Translations under genes and position numbers: made by a program
NCBI RefSeq assembly: GCF_024436395.1
Contig: NZ_JAFMZO010000002.1
Span: 620,001 to 684,000 of the forward strand
Length of the DNA: 64,000 nt
DNA from: Paradesertivirga mongoliensis
GTDB lineage: Bacteria > Bacteroidota > Bacteroidia > Sphingobacteriales > Sphingobacteriaceae
Direction of reading: 5' to 3'
The notes under the pieces: generated by a model
The model's input: the letters and a program-made list of their open reading frames with translations, nothing else
Databases searched by the model: none
What the model was told of the DNA's origin: nothing
Part shown: one piece after another, positions 42,128-50,749 of the stretch
Position numbering within the stretch: the stretch's first letter is position 1
Layout of the letters: each line of letters begins with the position of its first letter

Positions 42128-45100
42128 ATGACACGCCTCATTCGATTATTTCCTCGAATCTTTGCTCTGATTATTTGTTTGCTTAGTGTATCCGCATCAA
42201 AAGGACAATTTGGTCTTGATGAAAAGCTGAATGCAAATTTTGAGATCAATGGAGCTGCACCTATCGGCGACAAATACACGCTCGCAAAGGGTACCCCCTA
42301 CCAAATGATAGATAAAACTGTTAATTTATGTGGTGAATTCTTTTATACATGGTCAGTATCCCCCAATTATCCTACTACCGCATATTCAATCAGCGACCCT
42401 ACAGTATACGAGCCGACAATAACCTTTAACGCACCCGGCACCTATATGTTAACCCTTCTGGTAGATGCCAAGGGGGGACCGGGCTATCACTGCGCCCCTG
42501 CCTGGCATGAAAAAACTGTTAAGATAGTTATTCCGGATGCCCCCTCCGCTATGTTTTCGATGAACGGCCAAATGGATTATATCAATATTAGCAAGGGGCA
42601 AACTGTTGTTTTCAAAGATTTATCGCTGAATAATCCAACATCCTGGCAGTGGAATGTCAGTGGGCCCTCCGGCTGGTCTATCGTATCCGGAAGCTTAAAT
42701 TCAAAAGATATGGCCGTTTCTTTCCCAGAGGGTGGTGGTTACGGAATTTCGTTAACTGCTACAGGTGCCGCTGGTAGTTCAACCTACGGCTCCACGGTTA
42801 ATGTCCAGAATGCAGGACCCATTTCCAGGTTCACCGCAAACGGCAGTACAGCAGATTCTATATTTATTCAGCCGAATCAAACCGTAAGCTTTTTGGATCA
42901 ATCTACAGGTAATCCTACTAACTGGTTCTGGAACGTACTTCACCGGCCTACAGTGAATAACGGGCAAATTTACGTTTCGGGCGATCCATACAGCCGTAAT
43001 CCTCAGGTAAAGTTCCCCGTTCCGGGGATATACAGCGTTACCTTATATGCCTCAAATTCTGCCGGCGGAAATGTCCGTCAGGTGCTCGTATTTGTAGAAC
43101 CTCCTCCACCGGGTGTTCAGGATGTGAAACTTTGCAAAGACAAACCCGCATCGCCCCTTACAGCCATTAAAAGCGCAATTCCGGGTACTCTTCGATGGTA
43201 TACTTCGCCGGAATTCGGATCTTGGTCTTACCAGGCTCCGGTGCCATCAACCTCTCAAACCGGTACTACCGATTACTACGTTTCCGAGATTGTATTTATG
43301 AACCTCGAAAGTAAGAGAGCAAAGATTACAGTTACCGTTGGCAATCCCCCTTCAGCACCTCTTGTAAGTAGTTCAAGAACCTATTGCCAGGGCGCAGGAG
43401 CACCCAGGTTAACAGCTACAGGTACGAATTTATTATGGTATACTCAGCCTGGACCAGGATTCGCGCCTCTTCCGGAAGCACCCGTTCCAAGCACCGCAGT
43501 GGCTGGAACGATGACCTACTATGTGTCTCAAACGAACGAAAACGGGTGCGAGAGTCCAAAGGCCAGCATCACCGTAACTGTTACACCATCATCTCCAAAC
43601 CCTATCGTTACGCCGGTTATAAATTATGACTTGAATGCATCAACCACGCCTTTGCAGGCTATAGGTTCCAATTTGCTGTGGTATACTTCCGACACCGCAA
43701 GAGTGGGTTCAGTAACGGCTCCCACACCAAACAGCTCGGTGCCGGGAGTTACATATTATTACGTCACTCAGTCTGTTCCCGGGAGGTGTCAAAGCCCTAA
43801 GGCAATCATAACCGTGAGAGTAAACGTGCCGGTTGTGTTGTACCATCCTGTCATCAATTCTTTTTCTCCAATGAGTGCTTCCGTTGGGACGAATGTAGTA
43901 ATAAGCGGTACGAATTTCAGTTCAAAGACCGATAGCAATATCGTATTCTTCGGCGCCACCAAGGCTCAAGTTATTAATGCCAGTTCAACAAGCCTGACAG
44001 TAAGAGTTCCGGCAGGAACAACCTATGCCCCCGTTACGGTTATTAACGCTGGGCCTGGCTTCATTGGCTCCAGCAGAGATTACTTCCTGCCAACTTTTAG
44101 CCCGGCTAAAGACAGTATCACCACTTCAGATATGGATTATGCCCTGAATTTTGATGCCGGAATTGGCCCCTACGCGGTAACAATAGGCGACATCGACGGA
44201 GATGGCAGACCAGACCTTGTTACTCCTAGTCAGCAAGGTTCGTTTTCAGTTTTATTAAATAGCAGCACTCCGGGCAACATCGCGTTTTCAGCCAGGCGAG
44301 AATTTGCAACAGGTGGAAATTCCAGATCGGTAGCAATAGGAGACCTTGATGGCGACGGAAAGCAGGATGTAGCCATAGCAAATTATGGAAGTCCGGGGAT
44401 GGTTGCAGTTTTCCGGAACACAGGCGGACCGGGAAATATATCGTTCGCTCCGGCCGTAAACTTTCATACCGGCCCCGGAACTGCATTCGTTACTATTAGC
44501 GATATTAACAAAGACGGAAAGCAAGACCTTGTTACGGCTAACCAAAATAATCACACGGTCTCTATCCTTCCTAATGTTGGAACGCCAGGACATATATACT
44601 TCGCACCGAGAACAGACCTTCCAACCGGGTTGGGGCCACGCTCTGTAGCTGTTGCCGATCTTGATGGAGACGGAAAGCCAGATATTGTCACAGCCAATAG
44701 CGTGAACTCCGTTTCAGTATTAAGGAATAATTCCCGTGTCGACAGTATCGCCTTTCAGCCGAAAATAGATCATGTAACCTCAGCAGGCAATTTTACGGTC
44801 ATGCCTGGTGATATAGACGGTGATGGCAAGCCTGACCTGGTTGTGTCAAGTGTAAGCACATTTGTGTCGGTGCTAAAGAATTTTAGCAGTACGGGTAATA
44901 TTGTATTCTCTAACTCAACCTTTCCTGCCGCGGGCCGCGGAATTGCCATTGGCGATATAAACGGAGATGGCAAACCAGATTTGGCTACATCCGGAGGTTT
45001 TAACACGATTTCTGTGCTTCAGAAAGATACTGCCACTAGATATATATCATTTGCCCCCAGGGTGAATTTTCAAGGAGACCGTCAGCCTCTTTCCATGGCA

Positions 45101-46192
45101 ATCGGCGATATCGACGGTGATGGAAAGCCTGATTTAGTAGCTGCTAATCTGGCAAGCAATACAATTTCTATTCTTAGAAATAACCCTCAATATAGTCTCC
45201 CTCCCGTAGCTCGCATTACGCCAAGCGGACCGGTTAAATTCTGCGCATCCGAAAGTGTGACGTTAAGTGCAGATTCAGCTTACTCATATCAATGGTACTT
45301 GAATGGTAGTGCAATACCTGGATCAACATCGAAAACGCTCCTTGTATATCAATCCGGGGCGTATACCCTGTCGGTAACAAACAGCAGTGGCCAGAGCGAC
45401 ACATCCGCTGTAACAGTGGTTTCGGTTGAAGCTCTACCTGTTCCATCAATCGCAGTAAGCAGAACCGATAACACCTTCACCGGACTAGACAGCACTACCA
45501 TTGCCTTAGGTTATGGAGCTCAAAGTTTAATACTCACGGCTTCAACCGCTAACGGTGGTGTGAATAATTATTTATGGACCGCTGGTTCGGAAAACCCTGA
45601 TCAAACAGTGCTTAGCAGTACAACCGTTAATAACCCAGTGTTCACTCCTGCTTTGGCGGGGATATATACCTTTACTGTGGCGGTTACCAATGAAAACGGT
45701 TGCACAGCAACTACAACAGTTAGCCTTACTGTTCTGGCGGCAAGCACAAGCAAAAACCCGGATCAAATAGCGCTTTGTATAGACGGGAAGCAAAAAACGG
45801 TTAATAAGCATGCAGTTCCTGCCCAATTGAAGAAAGGCGGATCGTTAGGTGCCTGCTTACTGCAAAAGAGCAATAAGGTTATGTTCAGCGCACAAGGCGG
45901 ACCGGATTTAGTGATACCAGCCGCAAAAACGAGTTCCTTAGAGATATACCCAAATCCTTTTTCAGATAAGACCACAGTAGATTTTAACATAGGGGAACCG
46001 AATCAAAATGTGGCTCTCGATATCTATAACTCATTAGGGATAAAAGTTAAAACCTTATACCGAGGCACCGTGGAGGCAGGAAAAGTTTATAGCTTCAGCG
46101 TTTCTGGTTTAAATTTACCGGCTGGTAATTACCTCTTCCGCCTGGCTACAAATGCCAAAGTATTAAACGTTAAAGGGATAAAGGTAAACTAG
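42128..46192 (+). CDS. Giant type IX-secreted adhesin-like protein with PKD, IPT and FG-GAP domains
   Basis: The 1354-residue protein begins with a signal peptide (to about residue 27, ASKGQ). Domains in order: three PKD-like beta-sandwiches (about 30-330, each with a strand like 'YMLTLLVDAKG'), three Ig-like repeats with 'LRWYTSP', 'LLWYTQPG' and 'LLWYTSDT' (335-575), an IPT/TIG domain (578-660, SFSPMSASVGTNVVISGTNF), seven FG-GAP/VCBS propeller repeats (about 680-1025) with seven GDxDGDGxPDL-type calcium loops, another Ig/PKD pair (1045-1215), and a C-terminal T9SS type A sorting domain (1275-1354, LEIYPNPFSDKTTVDFNI). It is exported through the type IX machinery to the surface, probably for adhesion or polymer binding. 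A terminator follows. Confidence 0.9.
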   Translation: MTRLIRLFPRIFALIICLLSVSASKGQFGLDEKLNANFEINGAAPIGDKYTLAKGTPYQMIDKTVNLCGEFFYTWSVSPNYPTTAYSISDPTVYEPTITFNAPGTYMLTLLVDAKGGPGYHCAPAWHEKTVKIVIPDAPSAMFSMNGQMDYINISKGQTVVFKDLSLNNPTSWQWNVSGPSGWSIVSGSLNSKDMAVSFPEGGGYGISLTATGAAGSSTYGSTVNVQNAGPISRFTANGSTADSIFIQPNQTVSFLDQSTGNPTNWFWNVLHRPTVNNGQIYVSGDPYSRNPQVKFPVPGIYSVTLYASNSAGGNVRQVLVFVEPPPPGVQDVKLCKDKPASPLTAIKSAIPGTLRWYTSPEFGSWSYQAPVPSTSQTGTTDYYVSEIVFMNLESKRAKITVTVGNPPSAPLVSSSRTYCQGAGAPRLTATGTNLLWYTQPGPGFAPLPEAPVPSTAVAGTMTYYVSQTNENGCESPKASITVTVTPSSPNPIVTPVINYDLNASTTPLQAIGSNLLWYTSDTARVGSVTAPTPNSSVPGVTYYYVTQSVPGRCQSPKAIITVRVNVPVVLYHPVINSFSPMSASVGTNVVISGTNFSSKTDSNIVFFGATKAQVINASSTSLTVRVPAGTTYAPVTVINAGPGFIGSSRDYFLPTFSPAKDSITTSDMDYALNFDAGIGPYAVTIGDIDGDGRPDLVTPSQQGSFSVLLNSSTPGNIAFSARREFATGGNSRSVAIGDLDGDGKQDVAIANYGSPGMVAVFRNTGGPGNISFAPAVNFHTGPGTAFVTISDINKDGKQDLVTANQNNHTVSILPNVGTPGHIYFAPRTDLPTGLGPRSVAVADLDGDGKPDIVTANSVNSVSVLRNNSRVDSIAFQPKIDHVTSAGNFTVMPGDIDGDGKPDLVVSSVSTFVSVLKNFSSTGNIVFSNSTFPAAGRGIAIGDINGDGKPDLATSGGFNTISVLQKDTATRYISFAPRVNFQGDRQPLSMAIGDIDGDGKPDLVAANLASNTISILRNNPQYSLPPVARITPSGPVKFCASESVTLSADSAYSYQWYLNGSAIPGSTSKTLLVYQSGAYTLSVTNSSGQSDTSAVTVVSVEALPVPSIAVSRTDNTFTGLDSTTIALGYGAQSLILTASTANGGVNNYLWTAGSENPDQTVLSSTTVNNPVFTPALAGIYTFTVAVTNENGCTATTTVSLTVLAASTSKNPDQIALCIDGKQKTVNKHAVPAQLKKGGSLGACLLQKSNKVMFSAQGGPDLVIPAAKTSSLEIYPNPFSDKTTVDFNIGEPNQNVALDIYNSLGIKVKTLYRGTVEAGKVYSFSVSGLNLPAGNYLFRLATNAKVLNVKGIKVN

Positions 46193-46226
46193 AACTCTCC
46201 CCTTTGTAATCCAATTCTTTTTAAAG

Positions 46227-46273
46227 AAATGGTTATAACCATTTGCAGGGCCGTACTTATGTGCGGCCCTTTT
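46227..46273 (+). terminator. Palindrome and terminator after the T9SS protein
   Basis: AAATGGTTATAACCATTT (46227-46244) is a perfect palindrome, and GGGCCG..TGCGGCCCTTTT (46248-46273) is a hairpin with T-run. The second is the likely terminator. Confidence 0.7.
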
Positions 46274-46313
46274 CCTTTGATTAAGCAAAAATATAAGACG
46301 CCCCCCTCTATAT

Positions 46314-46336
46314 CCCTGTCGGAAGACCTAAACCAG
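46314..46336. repeat. Short dispersed repeat (CCCTGTCGGAAGACC..)
   Basis: CCCTGTCGGAAGACCTAAAC is repeated with one difference at 56519-56541, next to a family A block. It appears to be an end piece of the mosaic repeat set. Confidence 0.5.
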
Positions 46337-46371
46337 AAAGGCATACTTCCATATTACCACTGCTTCCTAAG

Positions 46372-46438
46372 CCTTGGTTCGTGTCTCCACGAGACCAAAA
46401 AGTTTGATCTCCTGTTTCCTGGGGACACGAACCAGGGC
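46372..46438. repeat. Family C element, inverted pair
   Basis: Left arm CCTTGGTTCGTGTCTCCACG and right arm TGGGGACACGAACCAGGGC facing each other with a GATCTCCTGTTTCC spacer. Confidence 0.75.
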
Positions 46439-46442
46439 AATG

Positions 46443-46497
46443 GCACACTGAGAGAGTATTTGCAGAGCAATAGTTAATGGTGTCGCTACCCCACTAT
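46443..46497 (+). pseudogene. Duplicated 3' end of the 49485 gene
   Basis: CACACTGAGAGAGTATTTGC..AGTTAATGG matches the last codons and trailer of the gene at 49485-49754 (its 49719-49774) with few differences. Only this end is present, so it is a fragment left by recombination between the repeats on both sides. Confidence 0.55.
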
Positions 46498-46498
46498 C

Positions 46499-46562
46499 CC
46501 TTGGTTATGACCCCACGAACCAATAAAATACGTGTCTGTTTCGGGGCGACGCGAACCAGGGC
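46499..46562. repeat. Family C element, degenerate pair
   Basis: TTGGTTATGACCCCACGAAC and CGGGGCGACGCGAACCAGGG are diverged arms of the family C pair. Confidence 0.65.
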
Positions 46563-46589
46563 ATGGCAAGTCAGAGTGTCTTAAATACC

Positions 46590-47876
46590 CTAAAATATTG
46601 GCTGTTTCATGCAATCTGTTTCGACCTGATTGATTTTAGCAGCTATCTCCTTAGAAACTTCATCCAGCTCCACAGACGAGGATTTCAATAGCTTTAAGTA
46701 TTCAAGCCTTTCGGAATTCTCAATGTCATCATTAAGCATTTCGGTTAATGAAAGAATAGAAGCAACAGGACGTCTAAAACGATGAGAACTTATCCATGCA
46801 ATCTCTCTTAAGGCTTGATTTTGCGTACTAATTCTTCCCTCCTTCTCTTTCCTGTCTGTAATTACGCTTCCTACCGAGATCATCCCTTCAAGTTCACCAT
46901 TTTCATCAAAAAGAGGGGATACACTTATCTCTACCCAGTACTCCTTCTTGTCCTTCGTGTAGTTCAACAGTTCTCCTCTGAATGCCTTGCCACTTTCCAT
47001 AGAGCGAATCAACTTTTTTATAGTGGATATATCGGAGTTGGGACCGCTAAGTAAGTCGCCTGCCTTTTTGCCTTTAACTTCCTGAAAGGTATATCCGCTA
47101 AAATCTAAAAAAGCATCGTTCACCCAGGAAACACTCGCATCTTTATCCATAACAATAACCATATTGTTAATCCTACGCAGCACTTCTCCTAACTTAAAGT
47201 TCTCCCTATATGCAGCCTCTAAGACGGTATTATTATGTTCAAGTGCCTGATTCAATTCTTTCTCGATCAGGTAAGCCTCCTGAATCTTCTTTTCATTTTC
47301 AACCACCTCGGTGATATCTATGGCTAACACCATGATACATTCTTCTCTATTGAAACGCACTTTATGCGAAATAATAGAAACCGTAAACTCTTCACCCGAT
47401 TTCTTTCTATGAATCCATCTGCCCGAACACTTGTGTTTACCTTCGTATTCACTCACTGCAATATCAAGCTTTTCTTTTGCTCCTGCAGGTCGTATGTCAT
47501 AAGCCGTCATTCTACGAAACTCTTTCATAGTATAACCGTACTTGGCTACAGCGGCATTGTTTGCTTTTACAATTCCCATGGTTTTCATACTAAAGATGTA
47601 CATGGGGTTAGGATTATTTGCAAATAAGCTGCGATATTGATTTTCGGATACTACAAGCTTCTCTTGTTGTTGCCTAAGTAGCAGAAAAAGCACTACGGTC
47701 GTGATCAACACATACATCGTGCCTTTATAAGTTCGATAAGTTTCCTGAGCTTCTACAGACAGATCGGATGTTAAAAATTGAAGAAGCTCGTTACCCGCTA
47801 TGATCCAGATTAAACCTGTTGCAAGATAGATAAATGGGATCCGGAAGAGTGTTAAAGGTCTCGTTTTCATGATCAT
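46590..47876 (-). CDS. PAS-sensor protein with HisKA helices but no ATPase domain
   Basis: The 428-residue protein has two N-terminal membrane helices (about 9-29 and 50-66), two PAS domains (about 82-195, 'NQYRSLFANNPNPMYIFSMK', and 225-345, MVIVMDKDASVSWVNDAFLD), each followed by a PAC-like end, and a C-terminal dimerisation helix pair with the H-box SSHRFRRPVASIL (H near residue 372). The HATPase_c domain that should phosphorylate this His is missing: the protein stops about 45 residues later. It may be a partner phosphorylated in trans or a signal-only scaffold. It lies alone on minus; MIMKT could start two codons later. A TonB or response-regulator partner is not adjacent. Confidence 0.85.
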   Translation of the reverse strand: MIMKTRPLTLFRIPFIYLATGLIWIIAGNELLQFLTSDLSVEAQETYRTYKGTMYVLITTVVLFLLLRQQQEKLVVSENQYRSLFANNPNPMYIFSMKTMGIVKANNAAVAKYGYTMKEFRRMTAYDIRPAGAKEKLDIAVSEYEGKHKCSGRWIHRKKSGEEFTVSIISHKVRFNREECIMVLAIDITEVVENEKKIQEAYLIEKELNQALEHNNTVLEAAYRENFKLGEVLRRINNMVIVMDKDASVSWVNDAFLDFSGYTFQEVKGKKAGDLLSGPNSDISTIKKLIRSMESGKAFRGELLNYTKDKKEYWVEISVSPLFDENGELEGMISVGSVITDRKEKEGRISTQNQALREIAWISSHRFRRPVASILSLTEMLNDDIENSERLEYLKLLKSSSVELDEVSKEIAAKINQVETDCMKQPIF

Positions 47877-48037
47877 GTATCATGTATACGAGTTGCTAAA
47901 AAGTTCGTTACCTATAAATAAGAATGTCTGTATGACATTACAAAGTGTTCTTACAGAGAAGTGTACTTAGAGGCATGTAATTTTCGTAGCCAAACAAAAG
48001 AGATCTGTTTTTTATCCCAATAAAAGCCCTCACCTGT

Positions 48038-48062
48038 TTCGTTAGGACACGAAACACGGCAA
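48038..48062. repeat. Family C half-site
   Basis: CTGTTTCGTTAGGACACGAA is a diverged single arm between the PAS protein and the small coiled-coil gene. Confidence 0.5.
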
Positions 48063-48087
48063 CAGTAATAACCTGATAAACCACTTG

Positions 48088-48333
48088 CTATCCGGATTTC
48101 CTTGAAAGAGGTAAAGAGCCTGTAAAGTTATTGAATGCATATGATGCCTCTTTTAATTCCAGTTCTGCCTCTTCAAGTTTGATGGAAAGCTCCTGATCTA
48201 TTTCAAAACCTCTTTTATAGCCTTTTCCAACTTTTATAGCCTTTTCCAACTCTAATAATTTAGCTCGCTTCAATGTTACCACTGCTTGCAATCTTTCGAG
48301 TTCTGCGGCTTGATCTTCTGTTAATTCAAACAT
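48088..48333 (-). CDS. Small coiled-coil protein with an internal 19-bp tandem duplication
   Basis: The 81-residue protein is highly charged with heptad patterns (AAELERLQAVVTLKRAKLLE and SIKLEEAELELKEASYAFNN) and no membrane segment. The coding sequence contains two exact tandem copies of 19 bp (48212-48230 and 48231-48249) that encode LEKAIK and then, out of frame, VGKGYK. Because 19 is not a multiple of three, loss of one copy would change the reading frame and give a stop shortly afterwards (ELEKAIKEVLK then stop). It is adjacent to a solo PAS gene on the same strand, 28 bp apart. Function unknown. Confidence 0.6.
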   Translation of the reverse strand: MFELTEDQAAELERLQAVVTLKRAKLLELEKAIKVGKGYKRGFEIDQELSIKLEEAELELKEASYAFNNFTGSLPLSRKSG

Positions 48334-48361
48334 ACGGTCTGTTAAATATGGAAGGCAAATT

Positions 48362-48766
48362 TTAAGAATTCTTTATTTCTCTTCTTAGCTCATTCAGAAG
48401 TTCATCCTTGTCAGGCAATATGGTAACTGCAAAATAATAGGCATCCAATAAAGCGTAGCCAACCACCGAAACTCTCTTGTTACTTATAGCTGATACTGTA
48501 ACCACATGAGAAGGAATTCCTTTTTTTACATTTTGGATGAATGTTCTAAACTGGGAATCAATCTGCATTTTTTCATTCAGTGTTTCCCAGATGTTATTTC
48601 CTATTATATCATTCCTTTCAAGGTTGTGGACGTCAAACACATACTGGTTAGCAAACAAATAAGTCCAATCTTTATTAACGACATATATTGCAAAGTTCTT
48701 ACTATCGAACTCATCCAACGGAAGGTCCGAATACCTCGAATAGTTATATATTGGAAATTTTTGCAC
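48362..48766 (-). CDS. Solo PAS-domain protein
   Basis: A PAS-like fold fills most of this 134-residue protein: FDSKNFAIYVVNKDWTYLFA, 'NQYVFDVHNLERNDIIGNNI', WETLNEKM and SVVGYALLDAYYFAVTILPD. No output domain is fused. The start is uncertain: the frame reaches back to 48844, but that part is encoded by a family C repeat, so a GTG at 48766 (VQKFPIYNYSRY) is a more likely beginning. It may bind a small ligand and act through the adjacent coiled-coil gene (28 bp downstream) or the PAS/HisKA protein at 46590; this is inferred from neighbourhood only. Confidence 0.68.
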   Translation of the reverse strand: MQKFPIYNYSRYSDLPLDEFDSKNFAIYVVNKDWTYLFANQYVFDVHNLERNDIIGNNIWETLNEKMQIDSQFRTFIQNVKKGIPSHVVTVSAISNKRVSVVGYALLDAYYFAVTILPDKDELLNELRREIKNS

Positions 48767-48821
48767 AATGCAAAGGTAAGCATAAATCCAAATATGCCCG
48801 ATTTGAGAGGTTTTATCCTTT

Positions 48822-48848
48822 GCCTTCGTGTCCCCACGAACCAATTAA
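48822..48848. repeat. Family C palindrome
   Basis: CCTTCGTGTCCCCACGAACC lacks the first GGTT but otherwise matches the left arm of the pair. Confidence 0.65.
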
Positions 48849-48889
48849 AAGGAAGCGATCGATCGTTTAGGAAGCTGTTCACTAGATAG

Positions 48890-49200
48890 GTTGATTTAGC
48901 AACGCATTACGATTCCTGTCTGCGCAGGAATGACGGATCGTAGTATCGGACGGATTATGGTTTAAACACACAATCGTACTCTCATGGCGATCGTCATTGC
49001 CGACCCGATCGGCAATCTTAAAGCGATATGCTGGCGCCAGGTTGACTTAGCAAAGCATTACGATTCCTGCCTGCGCAGGAATGACGAATCGTAGTATTGG
49101 ACGGATCATGGTTTAAACACAATAGTCTTCCCACGGCGATCGTGGTTACCGACCCGATCGGCAATCTTAAAGCGATATGCTGGCGTCAGGTTGATTAGCA
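48890..49200. repeat. Family B tandem: two 150-bp units
   Basis: GTTGATTTAGCA-type starts at 48890 and 49041 (period 151), followed by a partial third from 49190. Each unit has GATTCCTG..CTGCGCAGGAATGACG (palindrome CCTGCGCAGG), TGGTTTAAAC, and GTCATTGCCGACCCGATCGG with its mirror half. Confidence 0.85.
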
Positions 49201-49201
49201 T

Positions 49202-49276
49202 CGCATTTCTCGCCACGAATGGCTAAATTAGCGCTTGAAGCATGACGCATTCACAACCACAGCAATTAGGCTCCTC
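49202..49276 (+). pseudogene. Duplicated 5' end of the 51878 hydrolase gene
   Basis: The stretch from CGCATTTCTCGCCACGAATG to CACAACCACAGCAATTAGGC matches 51838-51914 closely, which covers the leader and first 13 codons of the hydrolase. The frame then leaves the gene, so only the beginning was copied, together with the repeat beside it. Confidence 0.55.
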
Positions 49277-49283
49277 ATCTTAG

Positions 49284-49350
49284 CCTTGGTTCGTGTCTCC
49301 ACGAACCAAAAAATTTGATAACCTGCTTCCTGGGGACACGAACCAGGGCC
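49284..49350. repeat. Family C element, inverted pair
   Basis: CCTTGGTTCGTGTCTCCACG and TGGGGACACGAACCAGGG with a GATAACCTGCTTCC spacer; nearly identical to the element at 46372. Confidence 0.78.
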
Positions 49351-49484
49351 GCAGAAAGTTCAGCGTTAAAACACCAAGTCTATAGATGGTTGTTTCAGGA
49401 CGTATTCCGCTTGCGCTAGACTGCCCGGACTTTCAACCGAACTATTTTCCAGTTCCGGCGTTGTGATTAAAAACGGATTTACTT

Positions 49485-49754
49485 ATGTCTAAATGTAATT
49501 TTTCAATTGAATTTCCGGGAACGGCAGACACGCTCGTACAAAAAGCAAAATCTGCAATCGCCCAGGCCGGTGGAACCTTCAATGGCGATCAATCCACAGG
49601 CAGCTTTGCTATTTCCACACCACTCGGCAAAGTATCCGGAACCTATACGGTAGATGGCCAGCAGTTTAATATCAGCATTCAGGATAAGCCATTTTTGGTG
49701 GGTTGCGGAAAGATTGAAAGCACACTGAGAGAGTATTTGCAAAGCAACAGTTAA
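49485..49754 (+). CDS. Small beta-rich protein, unknown
   Basis: The 89-residue protein begins MSKCNFSIEFPGTADTLVQK and has an amphipathic helix (VQKAKSAIAQAGG), then strands ('TFNGDQSTGSFAISTPLGKV', SGTYTVDGQQFNISIQDKP) and a final IESTLREYLQSNS helix. This small alpha/beta domain is found in many Bacteroidota as a hypothetical protein of cytosolic type. Its last codons and trailer exist a second time at 46443-46497, so the gene sits in recombining DNA. No partner gene is close on the same strand. Confidence 0.62.
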   Translation: MSKCNFSIEFPGTADTLVQKAKSAIAQAGGTFNGDQSTGSFAISTPLGKVSGTYTVDGQQFNISIQDKPFLVGCGKIESTLREYLQSNS

Positions 49755-49877
49755 TAGTGTCGCTAGGCCACTATTAACGGCTCAAACCCCTCAACTTCTC
49801 TTTAACAATAATCCTCTCTATGATAGGCACAAGGGCTTTCTTTTAATGTCCCTGACAAGGAAACTCTACATTTGATT

Positions 49878-50633
49878 TTATTGCTTTCCGAAATCTGTGG
49901 AAATAAGCGGTTTAGAGGTTATGATCTTCAAAGCGGAATCCTGACTGAAGCCAGCTTTAACCAACGCATTATAGTAGTTCCTGGTAATTTGAGCAAGCTT
50001 ATCCAGTGTTTCCGGATTGCTGTATGTTTTTATTTGAAGATCCAGCAGATTGCTGTACATAGATCCCATCATTGCCCCAAAATCAGGCATAGGATTATTA
50101 AATATTAAAGAATCTGTATTTGTGTCACCAAATGGTGGTGGGGGTGTTAAAATTACACTAGTTTCCACCTTCTTAATATCTGGTGCAGACTTATACAGAT
50201 TTACGTTAAAGAAATTAATATAGCTTATATTACTGCTACTCTGTTCGGTAAAAGAGCGGGCACGTTCTATTATATTGATTTCTTTGATGCCTGGTTTCAA
50301 CTTTTCAAAATATACTTTAAATTCCACTTCCTCAAAATCTTTATCGGCTGTGAATTTTTCGGGCCTCAATGGTATTCCTTCCGACCGGACGTAATTAAAT
50401 CGGTCTTCTCCGTGCGAATCCTGCAGGTACATGCTTTTATTCAATTGTACCCATGCGCCTTTCGCTCTTAAAGTATGTACAAAGGTTACCACCGTATTAG
50501 ATGCAGTAACTTCTACTTTTTTAATAGTCGTGTTATGATCTTCAGAGTAACCAATTGCCGGTCTGGTAATATTTTGACAGAACAACAAGGAAGGATAAAG
50601 ACAAATGAAGAGAAATAAAAATTTAGGTTTCAT
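49878..50633 (-). CDS. Exported protein of unknown function
   Basis: The 251-residue protein has a signal peptide (MKPKFLFLFICLYPSLLFCQ). The mature part begins with strands (RPAIGYSEDHNTTIKKVEV, 'VTFVHTLRAKGAWVQLNKSM', EEVEFKVYFEKLKPGIKEIN) and resembles exported beta-domain proteins, and ends with a helix pair (SNLLDLQIKTYSNPETLDKL, 'ITRNYYNALVKAGFSQDSAL'). It has no Cys after the signal. No family is recognised. It is monocistronic. An ATG at 50633 directly precedes the signal. Confidence 0.6.
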   Translation of the reverse strand: MKPKFLFLFICLYPSLLFCQNITRPAIGYSEDHNTTIKKVEVTASNTVVTFVHTLRAKGAWVQLNKSMYLQDSHGEDRFNYVRSEGIPLRPEKFTADKDFEEVEFKVYFEKLKPGIKEINIIERARSFTEQSSSNISYINFFNVNLYKSAPDIKKVETSVILTPPPPFGDTNTDSLIFNNPMPDFGAMMGSMYSNLLDLQIKTYSNPETLDKLAQITRNYYNALVKAGFSQDSALKIITSKPLISTDFGKQ

Positions 50634-50749
50634 GATATGGTTTTGATTGTTAAACGTACCAAAAAAAAGACTTTCGGTGAACTTTTTTTTCGCAAGTCCT
50701 AAGCCTTGTAACCAGGACAGCAGTCATACAATTGGTTTTTATCCTTCCC

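Noticed and set aside
48767..48844. N-terminal extension of the solo PAS protein
   Set aside because: These codons come from a family C palindrome, so an internal start is more likely.
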